Positions 59,822 to 64,000 of a stretch of DNA of 64,000 nt are shown in pieces (position 1 is the first letter of the stretch; every line of letters begins with the position of its first letter). The notes under the pieces are model-generated. The model worked only from the letters and a program-made list of their open reading frames with translations, was not told the origin of the DNA and made no database searches. The translations under genes were made by a program, and so were the position numbers. Origin of the DNA: Paraphysoderma sedebokerense (Eukaryota; Blastocladiomycota; Physodermatomycetes; Physodermatales; Physodermataceae); assembly GCA_025602915.1 (NCBI GenBank), contig JAHLJZ010000038.1, forward strand, positions 1 to 64,000. Reading direction: 5' to 3'.

Positions 59822-60764
59822 TCAACCGCCCATCTCTACTTTCGGCTCTGTGCTTCCTGAACTACTTGCGGGCTTCTTCCTTCGCCTCCTCTTAGTTTTT
59901 CCACTTTGCTGAGACTCGGTATCATTCTTCAACTTCGACTTGTCTTTCTTGTCTTTCTTTTCCTTCTTACGCAGTGAGTGCATATGTGCTTTTATTATCG
60001 TGGAATAGGAATTTAGAAATCGAGGAGAGTCGGCCGGCTCAACCTTTTTGAAAGTGTCAAAAAAGTTATTAGAGTCCATATAATCATTATGCCGTTCTCG
60101 GCGCCATCCATCAGAGATTTTTAACCAACAATAGGATGTAAAAAAACTTACAATAGTACTAATTTTTCCTTTTTTACCGATGACGGCTCGAATTAAACAT
60201 GGGTATTCTCGTCCATCATCCGTCGTTGTACCAGACGTCGACTCCGGTGCATCTACTTCCATTTCCGTAGATTCGACATGTTCCGCGGTTAATTCTGATT
60301 TTGATTTGGGAGTATAGATGTCTGTTTCGTAATGGCATCAATTAGGTAAACCGTCATGACGATCGCGGGGGATTAAGGGATCGACAAAGCACGATAAAGC
60401 AATAAAGGCAATAAAGAAATAAAACGAAGTAGAAATGAAATGGTCAGCACAATATTGAATTATAAAAGTAATCTGCTTGGTAGTCGATATGTTGGATGTC
60501 GATACGGCGAGTCCGAGCGGAAAATTTTGAAAACAATTCTAGCATGCAGTGGGACCAAAGAAACTAAGCATAATTACATCGTTTCATTGTTAAGAACACC
60601 GTCCCTGTCTTCTTTGTATTTTCGAACCCTTTACTCAATTGTGACAAAAACTGAATACATTTTGAAGTGTTAGCGATTCACGCAAGTTCATTGCATCGAC
60701 AACAGAACACACATATAATTATAAGAAAAAAGGGTCGTACTTGATCATTATCCAGTAATACCAT
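59822..60764 (-). CDS. SRP14: Signal recognition particle subunit SRP14
   Basis: Four exons on the minus strand: 60764-60741 (24 nt), 60650-60578, 60321-60152 and 60043-59822; 489 nt, 162 residues. The joined N-terminus reads M-V-L-L-D-N-D-Q followed by F-L-S-Q-L, K-K-T-G-T-V-F-L-T-M-K-R-Y, the SRP14 signature. Later motifs are Y-P-C-L-I-R-A, K-K-G-K-I-S-T-I-V and Y-S-T-I-I-K-A-H-M. The lysine-rich C-terminus ends after K-R-R-R-R-K-K and an acidic tail. With SRP9/SRP21 it forms the Alu-domain heterodimer that slows elongation during targeting. The third intron (60151-60044) is 108 nt and free of in-frame stops, but removal restores the normal short spacing between S-T-I-V and the Y-S-T helix. 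Convergent with the TMEM62-like gene, divergent from APN2. Confidence 0.92.
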
Positions 60765-61165
60765 TGTGGATATATAAAACTTTATGAATTACGAAGCGGT
60801 TGTTGTAAGAATAGAATGATGGTCGAGGACAGATGGCATGCGCTTTTATTTGTTTACTCAAACGCCTCCATTAACACTCCATATTAAAGGAGGCCATTGT
60901 CTCCACCGAATGTTTACAATTTGAATGTAGGTTATTCTTATTTCGGACGTCAGCTGTCCTTCCTCCAACTCATATCCTGCTGATAGCGATCGAATATACA
61001 TTTGTCTGCGATCGGGTATGGATGATTGAAGAGCTCGTGTAATTGATGTCCCTGACTGACTTATTTCAAGCTTTTAAAGCGACCCAATTACACCCAGGCC
61101 TAATCATTAGGTCATTGCAGTTCAATTGATCAGATGCATATTCGGTCTGCTGAATTGGCTTCGAC
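60765..61165. promoter_or_regulatory. Shared divergent promoter region SRP14/APN2
   Basis: 401 bp separate the start codons of SRP14 (minus) and APN2 (plus). Both promoters must lie here. I see no motif that I can assign with confidence. Confidence 0.5.
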
Positions 61166-63579
61166 ATGCGAATCGTTACATGGAATATAAACGGTAAGTA
61201 TTGGTCAATCGAGTAAATGGTTGCATCCGTAAGTCACTGAAATTGTGCAACAGGGATTCGGTCTATCTGCAATAACAAACTTTCTGCGATTTTTCCTCCG
61301 GAAGCCTCCATTCCTCCGTCACAGCATACCTTTGTCAACGATGGCTCCGCCTTATCGTCCTCCGCTCTAACTAAGACCTCGAACTTACTGGAGCAGATCT
61401 TTCAATCATTTAACGCAGACATCATTTGTTTCCAAGAGACGAAACTACATAGATCTAAAGTCACTCAATCTCTTGCACTCTTTGATCATTTTGAATCGTA
61501 CTTCTCATTCTGCAGACTGAACATTGGAATCGGTGGATATTCCGGTGTCGTGACTTACACGAAGAAGGAGATGGTAGCACCTTGTAAAGCGCAAGATGGA
61601 TTTTCCGGTTCCTTAAGTCAAAATGAGAAAAGTGACGGCAACGCCGGATTGATAGTGACAGCATCTGAATTCTTGTTGTGGTTATCAGAAGATGAAGTCG
61701 ATCTAGAAAACTCTGTACATCTTCTTGATGGTGAAGGGTAAGTCTGTTTTTATACCGAACCAAGACATGCGAAAACTTATAATTATCAGCAGGCGTTGCA
61801 TAATGACGGATCATGGGCTTTTCGTCCTGCTCAACCTTTACTGTCCAAATGAAGCTGAAGGGAGATTACAGTTCAAATTGGACTTTTTTCACTCGATCGA
61901 AACCGTCGTGGAATGCCTAATCAATAAAGGTAGAATTGTGCATTCAAATTCGCTTTATTCTTAGGTTGATTCATGATAATTTTGTCCTAGGTCGGGAGAT
62001 TGTGCTCGTCGGTGATTTGAATGTTCAACCCGATGTGCTTGATCATTGTGATCCTGATGAGGTAATGTCACGATTATGCCGAAATATCGTTTGTTTCCAT
62101 GTATTAATCACTTTTTAGCCCGAACAATTTTATTCACATCCAGCCCGCAAATGGTTTAATAATTTTTTGGCACCAAATGGGCCCATGGTCGATACCTTTA
62201 GACATTTTCATCCCAATCGACAAAGTGCTTTCACCTGTTGGAATACAAAAATTGACGCTGTACGAAATTCACTTGATCATCTTTCGAATGGGCGCAGTGT
62301 GTTAACAGTATTTCTGTAATTGCTGATTTAGAGACGAGGCAATTATGGTAAGTGTACGATATTTCTCTGGGTTGGTTTATCTTAGCGTCTGCTACAATTT
62401 ATCACAACGCCTTGACAGGGACTCGACTTGATTACATTCTCATAACAAAAAATTTAATACCTTGGATTGCTGACTGTGATATACTCCCTAATGTGTACGG
62501 GAGTGACCATTGTCCGGTATACGTCGACTTCAAATCCTCAATCCCATCTCCAAACTTACATATTAGTGATGACCCGAGCATATCGTTGCAGTCGAAGTTG
62601 AGTGGATGCCTCCAGCCTGAAGGAGAAAAGCGGGTAACTCCATGGGTTTGTGCCGAAAATTTCGACGAATTTGCAAGGCAAGCAAAGCTGTGGAGTTATT
62701 TTTCTTCTGGGAAGAGGAAGAGAGAACATGAGGCATATAATGACGAGGGAGTGGGAACTGAGAACAGTGTATCAAATGTCGACGAGAATGATTTTTCTAT
62801 TGAAATTTGTTACGAAGAAGAGGTCAGCGATGACCAAACCGATGATCACAGTCCGGCTTCAGTTGTTAGTTCTTCGTCTCAGGAAAATTTTTCTAATGCT
62901 ACCTTGCATCCTTTTACGACGAGTACGTCCGTTGAAACATTACCCGACCATTCTCTTGGACATTCGAGTACATCAAACGTCTTCAAGACAGTCAATAAAT
63001 CTAAACAAGCAAGTATTGTGTCATTTTTCTCATCAAAACATTCAACAGCTGCCGCCTCTTCGCAATCGCCTGTGACCTCCAGGGTTCCAGGTTTAATCGA
63101 AAACAGTGCAATCGTTGCCCAACCGTCAAAACATATTTCGGGGAGCTCAAACCCAACAGGTGCCACTGAAACCGCCGCCGTCTGGTCTCAAATATTCACG
63201 ACCAATGTCCCAAAATGTTACCACGGTGAGCCAGCTCAGTCTTTCATCGTGAATAAGAAAGGGAAAAACCAAGGTATGATTTCTCCATTCCGCAGTAGCC
63301 TATTATGCCCCCACTCCACGAAATGTCAGCGTTATCGTTAAATTATAAAAACTATTATAAGGTCGAAAATTTTGGCTCTGTGCTCGTCCTGTTGGTGCGA
63401 CTACTCAATTGGATTCGCTGAACGATCCGAACTACAGGAAATCATCAGAAACGAAGAATAGCAACCTCAGCCGCAAAAAAGCCAAAGTATTGAATGAATT
63501 CAGATGTGATTATTTTGAATGGGACAAGCAGAGAAGATCTGGGGGCGGGTCAGGGGATAGAAAAAAGAGTGCAGCATAA
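61166..63579 (+). CDS. APN2: AP endonuclease Apn2 (exonuclease III family)
   Basis: Eight exons: 61166-61193, 61254-61737, 61793-61929, 61991-62061, 62119-62259, 62332-62347, 62419-63273, 63362-63579; 1950 nt, 649 residues. Cleaves at abasic sites and removes 3' blocking ends. Catalytic motifs in order: V-T-W-N-I-N-G, C-F-Q-E-T-K-L, V-G-D-L-N-V, R-L-D-Y-I-L and G-S-D-H-C-P-V. A PIP-box-like Q-A-S-I-V-S-F-F near residue 475 should bind PCNA. The C-terminal GRF zinc finger has C-Y-H-G-E, G-R-K-F-W-L-C-A-R-P and C-D-Y-F-E-W, split by the last intron. The sixth exon is 16 nt and encodes R-R-G-N-Y-G. The third exon's acceptor is a CAGCAG tandem, so one arginine/glycine-adjacent codon may vary; I chose the second AG. 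Confidence 0.95.
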
Positions 63580-63768
63580 GCCTATGAGAAGGAACACAAT
63601 GTAAATAAACAACGACACTTTTAAAACATCAAGTATGATTTGCGTCGTCACAAGGCTTGATACCGTATTCAGCAATGTATTCTTTATTGATTTGAAGGGA
63701 TAGACTTGGTGGTTACCCTGATACATTTCTAGCATTCATATATTCGATATCAAAGCCGAACGACGACA
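63580..63768. other. Intergenic region APN2-tRNA
   Basis: A 189-bp gap: APN2 3' region and 5' flank of the tRNA gene. No further feature is recognised. Confidence 0.5.
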
Positions 63769-63841
63769 GCCCGGTTAACTCAGTCGGTAGAGTGTGCGGC
63801 TCTTAACCGCAATGTCGTGGGTTCGAGCCCCACACTGGGCG
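63769..63841 (+). tRNA. tRNA-Lys (anticodon CUU)
   Basis: A 73-nt intronless tRNA that folds completely by hand. The acceptor stem GCCCGGT pairs with ACTGGGC (one G-U), leaving discriminator G. The D arm is ACTC/GAGT. The anticodon stem TGCGG/CCGCA closes the loop CTCTTAA, whose anticodon CTT reads lysine AAG. The T arm GTGGG/CCCAC encloses TTCGAGC. Internal A and B boxes are intact (B box GGTTCGAGCCC). The CCA end is not encoded, as expected for a nuclear gene. Confidence 0.97.
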
Positions 63842-64000
63842 TTGTGGTGTCTTTGACTCAAACGTCATGAGCAATCTGTCAATTTTTGTGTGTAGCGACT
63901 TCAAAGAGAAATACTGAGACGGCTTCGTAATGACAACAGATTTTAGTATCAGTCAAGTCAACTTTGGTGAGGGACATCTCGCAAGCCTAAGCATAATTCA
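63842..64000. other. Window end, nothing recognised
   Basis: The 159 bases after the tRNA include a short run of T residues (TTTTT at about 63881-63885) that may act as a Pol III terminator. No gene is visible. Confidence 0.4.

Noticed and set aside
60044-60262. Reading SRP14's last part as one uninterrupted 146-residue frame
   Set aside because: The frame is open, but it inserts 36 residues between the S-T-I-V strand and the Y-S-T helix and lacks the N-terminal half; the four-exon model gives the complete family signature.
1-64000. Transposable elements, LTR elements, CRISPR arrays, rRNA
   Set aside because: I looked for reverse transcriptase, integrase and transposase motifs, long terminal or inverted repeats and regularly spaced short repeats and found none; the only large repeat is the host gene duplication.

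Overview
The window is eukaryotic nuclear DNA, AT-rich, gene-dense and packed with short introns (about 50-170 bp, GT..AG). The gene content is fungal: MDM10 (a fungal ERMES/SAM beta-barrel), a fungalysin M36 metallopeptidase, a PA-domain subtilisin, V-ATPase subunit a and APN2. A homologue of animal C11orf65/MFI is also present. I associate that protein with ciliated/flagellated lineages, so a zoosporic (chytrid-like) early-diverging fungus is my inference, not a demonstrated fact. I saw no transposon, LTR element, CRISPR array or rRNA.

Layout. 1-9100: a small cysteine-rich secreted protein gene is present twice (1-556 and 7143-7735, minus) in direct duplicated blocks about 7.18 kb apart, with a secreted subtilisin gene (2599-5562, minus) between them. 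9118-16001: mitochondrial tRNA-modification GTPase (MSS1/GTPBP3) and a fungalysin. 16321-26000: mS37/MRP10, the C11orf65-like IQ protein (minus), LETM1 and USP14/UBP6. 26131-31825: an intronless AlkA-type DNA glycosylase, two orphan secreted-type genes on the minus strand, and a gene-poor stretch. 31826-46810: V-ATPase subunit a, POP1, an LRR protein, a class I histone deacetylase and AHA1. 47170-64000: secreted polyamine-oxidase-like flavoprotein (minus), ankyrin protein, MDM10, fructose-1,6-bisphosphatase, TMEM62-like membrane phosphoesterase, SRP14 (minus), APN2 and tRNA-Lys(CUU).

The exon chains given here were assembled by hand. For each multi-exon gene the chosen GT/AG boundaries give a CDS length divisible by three with a single terminal stop, and the joins fall inside recognisable motifs. 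Several exons are too short for an ORF scan: 7 nt in USP14 and in the TMEM62-like gene, 16 nt in APN2 and AHA1, 24 nt in SRP14. Functionally the window is mostly housekeeping: mitochondrial upkeep (MSS1, mS37, LETM1, MDM10), proteostasis (USP14, AHA1), base-excision repair (AlkA-type glycosylase, APN2), secretion and acidification (SRP14, V-ATPase), RNase P/MRP (POP1) and gluconeogenesis (FBP1). Its western third carries secreted hydrolases and the duplicated secreted protein. Those, the boundary of the duplicated block, the micro-exons and the unassigned coding-like segments are the parts most worth a second look.
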